DNA from: Amylostereum areolatum
Lineage: Eukaryota; Basidiomycota; Agaricomycetes; Russulales; Stereaceae
Direction of reading: 5' to 3'
DNA length: 33,357 bases
Assembly: GCA_012932865.1 (NCBI GenBank)
Contig: SAXG01000160.1
Span: forward strand, 1 to 33,357
The notes under the pieces are model-generated. The model was not told where the DNA came from. It saw only the letters and a program-made list of their open reading frames with translations, and did no database searches. The translations under genes and the position numbers were made by a program. Position 1 is the first letter of the stretch. Each line of letters begins with the position of its first letter. Positions 21,148 to 32,524 of this stretch are shown in pieces.

Positions 21148-23338
21148 TCAGCGGGACTGGGGTGGAGAATTGCACATGGCCAACAACGTACCAATCGGCG
21201 AACGGAACGTCTGCGCAAAATGTGAGATTTGCCTCGAGCCAGCGCGGTCGTCGTGCTTCTGGAGGTTCCCTTTTGTCAAACGCGTGCCGACCGTCATATT
21301 CGTCCCCGTCGTGGCAAACGTCCCCACAGGCTCCTCCTCGATCATCTCGTGCGCGTGAGGGCGCCGATTCGGCTCGAGCTTGAATTTTTGGAACTGGTTC
21401 GCGGTGGCATTCGGGTTTGAGGGGTTAGGAGCGAGCGATGGGACGGGGCGGGCGATAATCATCGGTGCGCCGCTGCGCCAGCCGTGCGTTACGGAGCCAG
21501 AGCCCGCCATGGATACATCCTCGTCCTCTTCAGACTTGTCTTGATATGGGACGTCCTTGTGAGGAGCCATCTCGACGTCGTAAGTACCGTAGAGCTCTTG
21601 CTCCTGGGAGATGAATGCGAGGTTGCGCCGAGTGTTCGTGCTAAAGATACCGCGATTGTGAGAAGTTTCTCGCTCGATTTCGCCTTCGATGGACCGAGGG
21701 AAGAAGATCTGCACAGGATATGTTGAGGATAGGGGGCAGAGAGGAGAAAGAAGGTGATCTGTACCACGAGGGTTAGTCCTGAGGACACCACCACGCCAAC
21801 GCCACCCGTGATGGTCAGGAAGTCTGGAGGGAAGATGGATAAGATTCAATGCGAAATCAGGCGCGCAAAGACGGCTCGTACCCGCTCCTATCCTATACAT
21901 AGCCGTGATTGTGCAATCAGACAATCGAATCTATACATCTATCGAAAGTGGGAGGGTGCGCACAAGGAATCGTTGATGTGTTCGTGTGGCCGTAGCCCGT
22001 CGGTGGCGAGTATGAATAGCGACGCCGCGAACATCATACGGAAGAAAACGCGAATGGTCTAAGACGGGGACGGGTATCAGGGTAAGATCGGAACGTTGAA
22101 GGTCCGGGCTTACGTTGAGTTCGTGAAACTTGGTGAGACGGACAATCGTGGACATATCGACACCATCTTTCCGCTGGAGGAACGGCACATGAATGTTATG
22201 AAGGGAGATGTCCGCGGTGGCAGTTGAAATGCACGTACCAAACCTCGGAGAAAAGGCGGGAACTTCCACCTTGGAGACAAATTCCGTTAAATCTTGGCGG
22301 AGACAACAGGTGAAAAGGACATACAGCACGGGAAAGAAGGCGATGGTCAACAGCGCGCTACCTAGGCTACCTGCGAAGAACGTGGCTGCCTCGCACTGCG
22401 GGTGATAAGATGTATGAGCAGGGTCACGCGCGAGAGCACTACTGGAACCACCTTCAAAGGGTCGTGTCTTGTGAAGATAGTCGTCAGGGGCATGTATATG
22501 ACGGCCGCGGTAGACCCGACAGCCCAAATCTTGAAGTAAAGACTTGAGAACCACTCCTTCTGGATAGGACCTGCGTTCACCACGAAGAGCCAGAAGCAGA
22601 GCTCTACCAATATTGAAGTTAGGTCAGGCCCATCAGCGTATGACGCAGGCATGTAAGAGCGTACCTTCGAGGTGGGATACCCTGAGGAACAGAAAAACCA
22701 TTTCATACCATCAGGGCCATCCGCGGAACGAGATAGAAACGGGAGAGAAAACGCACATTTCCAGTCCCCATGCTATAGAAAGACAGAGTTCGAGGGGAAG
22801 GTACGCTCGTTGGTTCGCAGCTGACCACAGTTCGTACGGCTTGGGAATAACTGCTCTCGGCAGTCGGGTATGAGCAAAAATCAGGTGCAAGCAGTCGACA
22901 GGACTCACTGCCGTAGACGGGAAGGGCGATGAGTCCCTCCTTGTACTTGATGATGCAGGATCCCAAGGAATACACGAAAATTAATGGTACACTGAGACAA
23001 TAAGAATACTACGGTCGGGGTCAGATCGTGCCCATGTAAAGTGGAGTGTCACGCACCGTCATGACCCGCTTGAACGCTCCCTGAGAACCTTGGTTCCATC
23101 TAGCCACCCCAAGGACCCAATCCGCATCGTCAACGCAAATTCAACAACGATGTCTGCACAGACGTACCGAAGACATTTGAAGCGATCGAAAGCCCACAGA
23201 TGAGAAAACAAAAAAGCTGCGAGCTGGATATATACAGGTGCAGGGTCAGTGAAGAGGGTGTAGGGAAAGCCACGGACTACGCACAAGGCCAGACATGACC
23301 GTCCAGACTAAAAGAACTGTGGGTGAACTATGGGACAT
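21148..23338 (-). CDS. Multi-pass (7-8 helix) membrane protein, conserved in agaricomycetes, function unknown
   Basis: Fourteen minus-strand exons encode 467 aa: 23285-23338, 23168-23223, 23057-23099, 22909-23008, 22757-22850, 22665-22681, 22452-22603, 22325-22395, 22239-22269, 22114-22173, 21964-22058, 21882-21892, 21765-21823, 21148-21708. All phases agree. About eight hydrophobic helices occupy residues 5-280, with intervening motifs AFDRFKCLRW, VSHLEELCFWLF, IFTRHDPLK, VRLTKFHELN and IFFPRSIEGEIERE. The C-terminal 170 residues are hydrophilic and probably cytosolic. Exons 6 and 12 are microexons (17 and 11 nt). I recognise the motif order from uncharacterised agaricomycete proteins; a receptor-like role is only a guess. 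The last residues are uncertain because GTACGT and CCCCAG frame a possible 35-nt intron just before the stop. Confidence 0.8.
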
Positions 23339-23986
23339 GACTTGAAAGCGTTAACTGGCGTCGGCCGCGAGCGACAGCGCAGAGAAAGGGAGGGGGGTAG
23401 CTCGTGCAGGCAGACAGTGATCGGGGGAACATGATTTCGGAGACATGTTATATATGTAAGGACCGGGAAAGAATGATCGTGCTCCCGTGGCCTCGGTTTG
23501 AAAGAAATCGGGCGACAACATATTCCATCAACATCGGGATCTCAGATCGTTGCCCGAGCTTACGCGCGATCGTGCTCCGCCGAGGACAGGTCGAGGATAT
23601 CGCCAGGGCTCGTCAGGGGGAATGTGTGGGGAACTGTCATTTGCGAGCTTCAGTTTCGAATTTCGAGGGTTTCCAGGAGTTTCCGAGACGCGAACAGTGC
23701 AAGAATAAAGCGGAATTTCTGTGGCATGTCTCATTGTATGTTTCCGTTTTTCTCGAGGCGCAGGGCAGGCGAAACAAGGGGGTGCGTGTGGACGTGGACC
23801 TGCGGCTGTGACAGAATTCAACGAGCAGCAGGCGCTTGGAGGCGCTTGGCGGGCGCGGCTCTATTTCCGGCTCGGCTCGGTCTTCGTAATTCAACCTTTT
23901 TGCTTATGGGTTATCTTCCCTTATCCGAAAAATCGTCTTCACCGGCGCTTCCCTCGACGCCGTCCGCAACGTCTATCACACCGACG
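23339..23986. promoter_or_regulatory. Divergent promoter region
   Basis: Lies between the head-to-head membrane-protein gene and the ankyrin gene. A TATATA at 23449-23455 lies about 110 bases before the minus-strand ATG and is the best core promoter candidate. Short ORFs across 23400-23900 on both strands look like noise. Confidence 0.45.
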
Positions 23987-24666
23987 ATGGCCACGCCGAC
24001 CCCAACGCCGACATCAGAAGACAACGATGACGCTCTTCTCTCCTGCCGCTATGGCGATCTTGACGACCTCCGTCAGTACGTCGACCGCTTCGGTGCCGCA
24101 GCCTTGACCGACATCCACGACGACAACCGTAACACCGTCCTGCACATGGCGGCCGCGAACGGACACACAGGTGAGCTCGCCATTCCCGCAGATCATTCCG
24201 TCGGGCGTCGGAGTCGGTGCGCATTGATCCACGAAAGACGCACGCAGAAATCCTTGACTTCCTCCTCCCCATCGTCCCCCCTTCTCTCCTCTCAACCCAA
24301 AACTCCTCTGGATCGACCGCGCTCCACTGGGCCGCGCTCAACTCCCATCTCGAGGTGGCACAAAAACTCGTCGAATTCCCCGCCGGGCCTGGCCCGGATC
24401 TCATCGACATTAAAAACGCGGCGGGACGATCGCCGCTCGGCGAGGCGGAAATCGCGGGCTGGGAGGAAGGCGCGAAGTGGATGGTCGGGAAGATGAGGCT
24501 TGACGACGGCGGCGCGGGCGCGGGTGCAGATGCGGAAGGCGACGCGGAAGAGGTGGTGGATGCCGTGGAGGTCGAGATCGAGGACGCAGACGGACAGGTC
24601 GCAAAAATGACACTCGGCGGTCCTTCCGACGAACCTCGTCGGGAACCGACGCCGCCCACTTCCTGA
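23987..24666 (+). CDS. Ankyrin-repeat protein, YAR1-like
   Basis: Two exons, 23987-24170 and 24248-24666, give 200 aa. Two ankyrin repeats are clear: NTVLHMAAANGHTEILDFLL, with the intron inside it, and GSTALHWAALNSHLEVAQKL. These are followed by a degenerate third (IDIKNAAGRSPLGEAE). The overall size, repeat number and acidic C-terminal tail fit Yar1, the yeast chaperone for ribosomal protein Rps3 in 40S assembly. Other small ankyrin proteins are not excluded. An in-frame ATG at 23906 would add 27 Ser/Pro-rich residues; ATG 23987 is chosen because it begins just before the conserved part. The 77-nt intron has a GTGAGC donor. Confidence 0.75.
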
Positions 24667-25674
24667 TCCTTTCTTTTGGGCCTGGGGGAGTCTCGTACGG
24701 GTTCATCCACCCAGGTGACTGCGAGACAGACAAAACGGTGCGTCGTGCGTCATTTTTCCTGCTCAGAATCTCTTGAAGATTGAGATGTCCATGTCCATTT
24801 TTTTTTTCGTAACAGTAAGCACTCGATAGACATTATTCATCGGCCTGCATCATCCATCGGCTTTTGTTTCCCCATGTCGGTCCAGTGGCGCATCAGGGTG
24901 TGGAGGCAATAATAGGTTACGATGCCCCGCGAGACGAGCCCGCTCACGCTTGTTTCAAGCTCTCAAGCTCGCAGTCACCACGCGGATGTCTGATGGAACG
25001 ATATATATACATGTCAAAATGGGCAAGTCACAAATCATTGTGAGCTATAAATCACTTCACTGCTGTTCCGAAATCCTCAGAGCAGCGTGCACGACCGGCG
25101 GTTGATGCATGATGTCCATGATTCCTGGCCCGGATGCGCTCAACGCTCAACACCCCGCCCTGATGCTTCCCTGATGCTTCATCGGGAGGTTGCGATCGGT
25201 CGCACCCCGGCGATCCGTCATATTGATACGTACCCTCCTCGTACCTATGCCACTCTCACCCGCCCAGTAGAAGACATCGAGGGGACGTGGGTGCGTTGAG
25301 CGAGCACTCCAGACTGTTCTCGGATGGCCATGCTTGCCTCGAGGCTCGCACGCTACAGACGAATGATTCGTTCGGTAACCACCACTGCTTGACGCCCGCC
25401 GAACATCTCCAGGAATCGAGCTGTGGTTTATCTTTCAACCTACAAGGGATTCTTCGTCATGTTTAGGCTCAGAGACCCGCCTACCGGCCTCAAGTACACA
25501 CCACACTGCGCAGCACGCGCCCAACGGCGCCGCCGAAAACTGCTTGGTCAAATGGGCTTGAGCGCGCATGGATAGATTCTAGCTTTCAGAGTGTGTGGCC
25601 AACATTGCGTGAGAGGTGTTGTGCTCTTGAGAGGCTTGGAGGTCCCATAGACACCGTCGAGCATATAAAATGCA

Positions 25675-25695
25675 ATAATGATAATGATAATGATA
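25675..25695 (+). repeat. (ATAATG)n-type microsatellite
   Basis: About three tandem copies of ATAATG follow an AAT-rich start. It is a simple repeat with no evident function. Confidence 0.7.
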
Positions 25696-26068
25696 CCAAT
25701 TTTTTCCCGGTCGTATCCTCCACTGGTGGAAGGAAAGAGGGAAGGCACGCAGGTCGATAGCTGCCATCACAGGGAAATTCGCAATGGCCGAGCTGTCGAG
25801 GAGATCAGGGCCGCAAGTCGTCTCAATCAAGCCAGGATCAAATAATTTATAGCTGAAGTTTCGGCGGTTAAGCCCCCCCTCTCATGAGTTCAACGGCACA
25901 TTTTCTGTCTTCATTCGAACGATGGAAAATACACAGCTACGGTACAGGATGAGGGGCGACAGGGGGTTATACAAAACAGAAATACGGACGCAAAACAACA
26001 CACGCAGTTACAGTAAAGAAACACAGACCAAGAAAAACTCGAACGAATTACCCCTCCACAGCCGGACA

Positions 26069-26102
26069 CCCCCCCCCCCCCCCCCCCCCACACACACACA
26101 CA
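26069..26102. repeat. C21 homopolymer plus (AC)n, adjacent to a stop codon
   Basis: Twenty-one C residues (26069-26089) are followed by about six AC repeats. On the minus strand this reads (TG)n then G21 and starts six bases after the stop codon at 26109-26111, so it is in the 3' UTR of the minus-strand gene. Homopolymer length may be inaccurate in an assembly. Confidence 0.8.
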
Positions 26103-26108
26103 TTTATC

Positions 26109-28922
26109 TCACATCGCCAACCGCGAGGTAGGCATCCGCGTCCTCCCCCGCGCCCAACCCTCCCCAGGCGCCCTAGGCTCCCCAGCAGGCAACACGATCT
26201 GCCCGTTCCTCTCCCTCACCCTCCCAACCTCATGAACCATGCCTGCACCCTCCCCACCCACCTGCCTGCTCTCCGTCCGCATCCGCCGCCTCTTCCCCTC
26301 CTCCTCCTCCTCCACCGACACCCGCGCCGCCCTGCGCCCCTCGTCGAACGCGCGCGGGGCCCCGAACGCCGCCATCGTCGGCGCGCGTCCGTCGACCGCC
26401 CACTTGCGCTTGCTCCGCGCCGCGAGCGGGCTCTCGGCCGCGACGCGCCAATTGGGCGACAGCTCCGCGTCGGAGGGCGTGTCGGCGTCTGCATGGATGC
26501 GCACGACGGTCGGGCGGTGGTGGAGGGCGAGCGAGGACGGCGTGGACGGGCCCTCCGACGCGGGCGACTCGGACGCCATCCGCGTGCGTGCGCCGGGAGG
26601 GATGTACTTGGTCTGAGGCTGAGTCTGGGAGCGGCGGTGGGAGCTGGAGAGAGAGAGGAGGATATTAGATTCTGAGGATAGGACGACTCGAGGGAAGGCA
26701 AGGCTGACTTGTCCGAACCCGACGTGCTCCCGGGCGTGGGCCCACTTCGTCGAATATATGACCTGCTGACCGCCGTCGACCACGTTGAAACCCAACGGCG
26801 GGACTCCGGCAGCAGCCTCCCTCTCCAGCGCCTCCGTCTCCGTCAACGCCATCGCCAACGACCGTCCGACGACCATCGGGTCGACCTTGGTCGGGCTCAG
26901 CGCGGCGACGAACCGCCCGTAGTCGCCCGGAAGGTGCGAGATGTGCTCGAGCAGGATCCCGTCCGAAATGAAGCGGAGGCGGGGGCGAGGGCCGAAGGCG
27001 GTCGTCGTCGCGAGGTGCGAGAGGACGGCGCTGGGGCCGATGCGAACGGCGCGCTTGGGAGAGGCGGTCGAGGCCTTGGTGGGGTCGCATGTGACAACAT
27101 CATTGGATCCAGAGGTCGCTTGGACATCCATAGAGGTTGCTTGGACATCCATAGAGGCTGGCTCGGCGTCCGTTCCCCCAACGTCAGACAAGCTCTGGTG
27201 GCGGTAGTGTGGATAGATGAGCGTCCTTGGAGCTGATGACGGCGGGACATAGACATACCTTATACTGCGTCGACGGTTTGTAGAGGTCCTTGAATGCAAA
27301 GTTGACGAAAGATGAGCGCCCGAAGGAGAATGCGGGTAAACCCAGGTCGGAGGCGCGGTCTGAAACATATGCGGCGGAGGGTTGAACAGCCTCGACGGGG
27401 GACGGCGTAGGGGCGCTCGATGGTGGCATATCTGGAGATTGGCATGTGGCGGCAGGAGCGGCCGGGGGGTTGTTCATGTTCGCAGTAAGCGCTTCTGGAC
27501 TGGGAGCCTTGTCGACAACCGAGGTAGTCTCGTTTCCCTTTACAGAAGCAGCTTCCTGTGGACGTGTCTCGTTGGTCAGCGATTCAAGGCCCTGAGAAGA
27601 AGCCATCGGTCAAAAATCCAGTCACACCAACCAGAGCAGAGAAATTGCGAACCTGCACGATTGCCAGTCTAGTCAGTGTCTTGGATAACGCCCTCAGCCT
27701 GCGCTGTTGTCGGGTCAGGGGCCGAGGTGCAGGCGGGCCAAAGGCGTCGAGACCGAGAGCTGCGACTTCGGCGGCGAAACTGGCGGTAGCCTGCGATCTC
27801 GCATCCTTGGGCGGGTTAGGAGCGGTGTCCCCAAACATAAGTGAAGTCTGGGCCTGAGGATCCACGGGCTTCGCGCTTGGAGTAGGTGAGGGAATCGTCG
27901 CGTTGGTGAACCCGCCGTCGTCGATGCAGGCGAGGTCGGAGGCAATAGGTTGCACGTCTGTGCTGTCACCGCTAGCCTCTTGAGGAACAGCCGACGGAGC
28001 TCCCGCGTCGCGCGTTAACTTGACTGCATCGGAATACAAAAGTGGTCCAACAGGCGGCGGCGCAGCGGTGCTGGCACTCTCAGTACTACAAGGACAACAC
28101 ATCAACGAGGAAACGCTGAAATGCAGGAGAAACACCAACCTTCGCCAGCAACGCCGGTCACGAATCGGACTCCGTACGGAATAGACTTGGAGCGCACGTG
28201 CTCGGGTGTAGAAGTGCCGTTTTGCTTTGAGAATACCAAACGCTTTCTTCTTCGGAATGCGTTCAACGTGGGCCTGACGGACGATGGGACTCGCACAGGC
28301 CGGGAGGTATGCCCGTCTTGCAGAAGCGAAGTCGGTGGGTTGGGTTACATCCGATGGAGTTACAGAGGAAGACGTAGCAGAGGCGGGGGCGTTGGGCGGC
28401 GCGCGAGCACGTTGCTGCCTTCTCTTACTTGGCCGGTGGTGACGCCGCGCGAGTGACCAGCTGGCCATTCCGAAGACGCAAGTGTCGCTAGAGGGAGGTA
28501 GTGGTTGGACCCAGGTCCGTTGGTCGGCTGAATGACGTCTTTCGAGATCGCGAGGCGGCAACCTGACGCTTTCTGGCAACTTCATCGTTGAGGGCTCGGG
28601 CTCGAACCTCAGACCACGGCGGAAAGGAGATGTTGGAGGCGCCCTTGGAATGTTCAAAAGACAGAGAAGAGATAGGATGAGGCGCCTGGGCCTGAGCCTG
28701 GGGGCTGGAGGACGGCAAGGCTGAGCGAGAATCAAGGTCTTTGAAAAACGAACGTGGGGCATCCAGGTATCCGGAGGAGCCAGTGGTACTATCCACTTGG
28801 GATAAATCGGATTTGGAAGACTCTGTGGACAGGTTGTCTGGAAGTGAAAGAGAGTTGGGAGACGGAGCCAAGAAGTGCGAGAGAAGAAGGCGAAGAGATA
28901 TTGTTCGGGGAGGGCTCGATGG
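26109..28922 (-). CDS. Unknown protein, resolved 3' part of a long minus-strand gene
   Basis: Seven exons are in phase: 28563-28922 (left open upstream), 28429-28487, 28140-28316, 27653-28085, 27259-27591, 26709-27194 and 26109-26624, about 787 codons. Their frames change at each intron, yet the reading stays protein-like, for example NDEVARKRQ joined to RHLRLRNGQLV, and LTRLAIVQ joined to GLESLTNE. Much of it is Ser/Pro/Ala-rich and probably disordered. A more ordered block is IGPSAVLSHLATT through FISDGILLEHISHLPGDY, then VDGGQQVIYSTKWAHAREHV. A 21-bp tandem repeat adds a second SMDVQAT heptapeptide. I do not recognise a family. The donors GTTGCC and GTCAGC are weak, so some junctions are provisional. 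Confidence 0.55.
27112..27153 (-). repeat. 21-bp in-frame tandem repeat in coding sequence
   Basis: Two 21-bp units (27112-27132 and 27133-27153) differ at one base and encode consecutive SMDVQAT heptapeptides in the minus-strand gene. The in-frame length keeps the protein readable. Confidence 0.8.
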
Positions 28923-29752
28923 CTAAGGTCGTCGTCAGAGCTCGCGAGTCTAGGTTGGGTATCAGGGAGAGGTCGAAAGGGCCTGCAGTGATTCGCTGGA
29001 CCGGACAGAGTTGGGGTCGGAGTCGGGAGCCATTGCCGTCTTGGATCTTGAAACCCAAGACCGCGGACGACGAGAGCGAGAAGAGCGAGTGTTCCGGATA
29101 TCAGGCGACCGAGCAGGTGAATGGACACACGCGCCTTGACGCCGATCCTGGAGGAGGTGAACGAAAGCAAAACGAGGGCCACAGCCAGCGCGACGAAGAC
29201 CTCGACAGCCGACACAGCGCGTAACCTATCTTGAACGGCGTTCAAAAGCTTGTTCCATTCCACCGCGGTCCGTATTGGCATCCACATCTAAGGGCTGTCG
29301 ACGATGGTGTAGCACACGGGGCGGGGCAAGGGTGTTGGCGGTACAAGTGGGGCCCTGAGACTACCGGGAAAAGGACAGATTTCAGGAGGCCGCCGCCGTC
29401 ATCCTGATCTTCAACGACAGAGTCGACCTTGATAAAGAGGTCGGGCGGCGGGAGGGGGAGGTGAGCCGGCGGCGCAGCGGTTTGAAGGGAAGATTTTGAA
29501 CACGATGTCCGGCCAGGTCTTGTCCGTGAACCACTCGAGCTTGGGCACGTAGGGCAGAACAGCGGCCAGGGCGGCAAGAAAGTGTATGCTGACCAGGCGG
29601 GAGAGAAAGGAGGAATGAAAGTGGTATCACGAAGGGAGGAGGGAGGGTATCGCAGGAAGTGCGGGCGAGATGGTGGAATAGCGCAAGAGGAAAGAGGCGC
29701 GGCCCGCCCCGCCACGGCACACGGGCTGGCGTTGTTTGGCGTCGCCAAACAT
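28923..29752 (-). CDS. Unresolved 5' part of the long minus-strand gene, with membrane helices
   Basis: Coding-like segments lie in several frames. A plausible start is ATG 29752 (MFGDAKQRQPVCRGG). Exon 29631-29752 joins across a 42-nt intron to a segment beginning at 29588 (IHFLAALAAVLPYVPKLEWF). Further on, about 29060-29287, another frame encodes VEVFVALAVALVLLSF and LLGRLISGTLALLALVV, both membrane helices. Between these segments the frame must change near 29490, and again near 29050 before the resolved part starts, without convincing GT-AG introns. Either there are single-base errors or lesions here, or the exon structure is more complex than I can see. Two neighbouring genes are also possible. 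Confidence 0.35.
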
Positions 29753-30175
29753 CGGACCGACGCGTCGGAAAACGTGCCGGTGGTGCTCGTCGTCGGCGTC
29801 GACGACGCGCTCCCCGCCCGCCCTTGTTCTCTAAATGGAATGGCGCAGACTCCGTCCTCCACAGTGTTCCTCGGCATCACGAGCGCGATGAGGTCTTGTT
29901 GTTTTCCGCCAACCCCGCGATCCTAGGATTTCTACTTTCGGCCATGGCGACTTTTGTTTTCGTTCCAGGCTCCTATTATACGATGCACCGCCCTCCTCCC
30001 CGCCCGCTATAAAGTCCTCGACCGACGCGACGCACAAGGGAGGGACATACGATCTCCACGCGATTACTCTGCCTTCAGGTGTGTATGTATATCTGTTCTA
30101 CTTTTGGCCGTGGCGATCGGCTTACAACGGATGGATTCCGCGGCGTTGTTGTTACGCTGGTTCTGGTACAGTCGC
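29753..30175. promoter_or_regulatory. Divergent promoter region with TATA box and probable 5' UTR intron
   Basis: Lies between the minus-strand gene and the plus-strand gene at 30176. TATAAA at 30008-30013 belongs to the plus gene. A GTGTGT donor near 30079 and an ACAG acceptor at about 30168-30171 suggest an intron in its 5' UTR ending just before the ATG. Confidence 0.5.
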
Positions 30176-31646
30176 ATGCCCTTGCCCGCCTCTTTCTCCA
30201 ACGGCCACCAGGATCGCCGCTGGGCAACTTACGCGTCCGTTGGCATCACGCAAGCCAGGCTACCACCCCCTTCTCCTGCAAACACGACCCCCCGCGTGTA
30301 CTTCGCCGATCCGACTCCATTCCAAGGCGCACTGCGATCTCGGGACGCCGACATGCACCGTAACACCTCCAAAGCCTTGACCAAGCACAGATCCCCCCCG
30401 ACCCTTCGCGACAAGTTCACGTTCAAACTCGGACGTTCCAAATCCGTTCCCGAACCCTCGCCACAAGTCATCCCCGAGCCCCCGTCCCCGTCTATGAGCG
30501 AGCAGCTGTTCGACTTCCAGACACACATGCACGAGACCTCCATGCGCTACGTCCAGGAACATCCCCCCTCTCTTCTGATAGAGCCGAAGGATCTCCCCGC
30601 CGTGCCCGCCACGGAGGCTCCGCAGGGACGCTCGCGAGACGACGAAGGCCAGTTCGGTCGTCGGCGCAAGGCGCGTCGCGCTCCTCAACCGGAGGTCGTA
30701 CCAGAAGAGCCGCGGGTGCCGGAGTCTCCTAAGGGCAAGGGCAAGGCGAAGGATCCCAATCGTACCGGCCCGCGATATGAGAAACGACCTCGCACCTCGT
30801 CGATCTTCGTGGAGTGCGGCTCAGATATTGGTGCAGGCGAGCGCGAGGTCCCCACTCAACGCGCCCGGGAGGAGATGGAAGCTCTTTTGTCCAGGAGCGG
30901 CGATACGATGGTTTTCGACGTCAACCTAGAGGGGAAACGCGACGAGGTGATGGGTCACGAAGAGGGGGGGGGGCGCGGGAGATGGGCCCGCGTGCGGAGG
31001 AACCTGACGTACGCCGTCTTTTCGGCTTCTGTTCTTTTTCTGAGCTCATGCATATCCAACCAGGCTATGTTCTTTTCGGCTTCTGTTCTTTTTCTGAGCT
31101 CATGCATATCCAACCAGGCTATGTTCACGGACGGCGGTGAATCTATGGATACCTGGCGCAGGCATGGCCAGGGTTCGGGCGCGGCGCCGCAAGCCTCCTT
31201 CGCACTTCCTCTGGCTGGCCCGTCCTCAAGGCTCGCCAGCGAGGGATCTTCCTCCGCCCTTGAGAAGAGAACGCAGTCGGTGAAGCCTCCAAACATCAGA
31301 ATAGGAACATACACATCCAGGCCCCGCAATATGGCGACGAACGGGGCGCGGCTGACTCGTCTTGTGAGGACCCGCCGTTCGATTCTCCCTCCGAACCAAG
31401 GTAAGCTCAGTTCTTATCCTTCGTACCGATACCGTTGAATGACCGGAACGTTCGCCACCTAGGCCTCCCGCACAGGCAGAGACCAACCCTCTCTTCCCTT
31501 GGTCCTTCTACTATATCAGCACGAACGCACCTGCGTCCCCTCTGAAGCTCTCAGGTGAAGAACGCGAGATGCGTCACGGCGAGCACGCGCGAAAGCCCTC
31601 TTTGCTGGATAAAGTGAAACGCGTTTTGCCTGCTACGAAGGCCTAG
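30176..31646 (+). CDS. Low-complexity basic protein, unknown function
   Basis: Start ATG 30176 (MPLPASFSNGHQDRRW) follows a probable 5' UTR intron; ATG 30353 is an alternative. The body is rich in Pro, Arg, Lys and Glu, with FDFQTHMHETSMRYVQEHPP the most ordered stretch and KGKGKAKDP a basic patch. Downstream exons are 31321-31400 and 31463-31646, ending LLDKVKRVLPATKA. Introns 31280-31320 and 31401-31462 restore a natural C-terminus in a new frame. An optional in-phase intron runs from 30992 (GTGCGG) to an acceptor at 31063 or 31117. With the longer version removed the protein is 413 aa, and without removal 455 aa. I do not recognise a family. It is head-to-head with the minus-strand gene. 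Confidence 0.6.
31019..31126 (+). repeat. Perfect 54-bp tandem duplication containing a splice acceptor
   Basis: 31019-31072 and 31073-31126 are identical. Each unit starts TTTTCGGCTTCTGTTC, has a pyrimidine tract and CTGAG/CTCAT words, and ends CCAACCAGGCTATGTTC, which looks like a branch region and acceptor. The length is a multiple of three, so translation or splicing from either copy stays in frame. Confidence 0.85.
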
Positions 31647-32524
31647 CGTCCGGTGAATCGGATCCCGGTGGTGTGCATCCGCGACTACGTCTGGTCGGAG
31701 AGGGAAGATTGATTTCGGAATTGGATGAACGGGATGCCGAGTGGATGGATGGATGACTCCGTGTTAATCTCTTAATGATTGTTGTAATGGAACCGGTACG
31801 AACGGATAGGATGAATGTAATGGGCTTGTACCATGGTGGCTTCATGCACTGTTGAAAATCCGTTGTCTGGTGTGGCGTGAGTCGTGACTTCGGTGACGGG
31901 TGATGGATAACAGTCACGGTCACGACTCTGACGCGACTCACGCGGCGTTGCTGAGACTGGACGCGTTCTCGAATCTCCGTCATCCCGGCTCATCCCGGTC
32001 CCCATCCTCTTCGTCGACCTTGCTCAGATTCTGAATCAGCCCGTGAGGATTTCAATCTCCCGCGGCGCACTGATCCAATGCGATTGGCATAACCCTGCAC
32101 GGCCCATAAGCGAAAAGAATAAGGACAAGGACAAGGGTCTACATGCGCCCCCATCAGTATCACCACCCCGATCGCGCGCCCTAATCACAACCCAGGTCCT
32201 CGTCTCCAAGAACACGAAAAATAAGTGCAGTGGGTGCGTATTGTTTTTTTTTGACTGCGAGCTTTGTGTTCACTTGGGCACAGACTCCGCCGCCACGTCC
32301 CAGGAGCTCCGAGTTCGGCGTGACGAGGTCTTTTTGTACTCGAGGCGCTTCTCCTCGTAGCTTCTGCCTTGTTGTCTTCCGAGACGAGAGGGACGGGATG
32401 ACACGATATAAGATCGACTTCAGATGCGTAGCCGGCATCTCGACAAACTTCAAGCCTGCCTGAGCGTCGGACTGTGGCGTCGTCTCGCATCTCGCTCTTC
32501 GCCTCCCGTGGATACCCTAATTCT
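31647..32524. other. Intergenic, no gene seen
   Basis: Contains the 3' end of the preceding gene and the upstream region of the next. Several ORFs on both strands overlap each other without protein-like composition. No TATA box or repeat of note is seen. Confidence 0.45.

Larger units (their letters stand above)
24667..26108. other. 1.4-kb gene-free stretch
   Basis: No gene seen. It contains a T-rich run near 24800, CTCAAGCT words near 24958, an AATGAT microsatellite at 25675-25695, and the C/CA tract at 26069-26102 that ends at the stop codon of the gene to the right. ORFs in it are short and lack protein-like composition. Confidence 0.55.

Noticed and set aside
26232..26675. Plus-strand ORFs across 26232-26675
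   Set aside because: Mirror images of the last exon of the minus-strand gene; His/Arg/Pro-rich composition typical of antisense GC-rich frames.
29242..29880. 212-codon minus-strand ORF as a single gene
   Set aside because: It runs across what look like exons in another frame (ATG 29752 onward) and an intron; only parts have protein-like composition.
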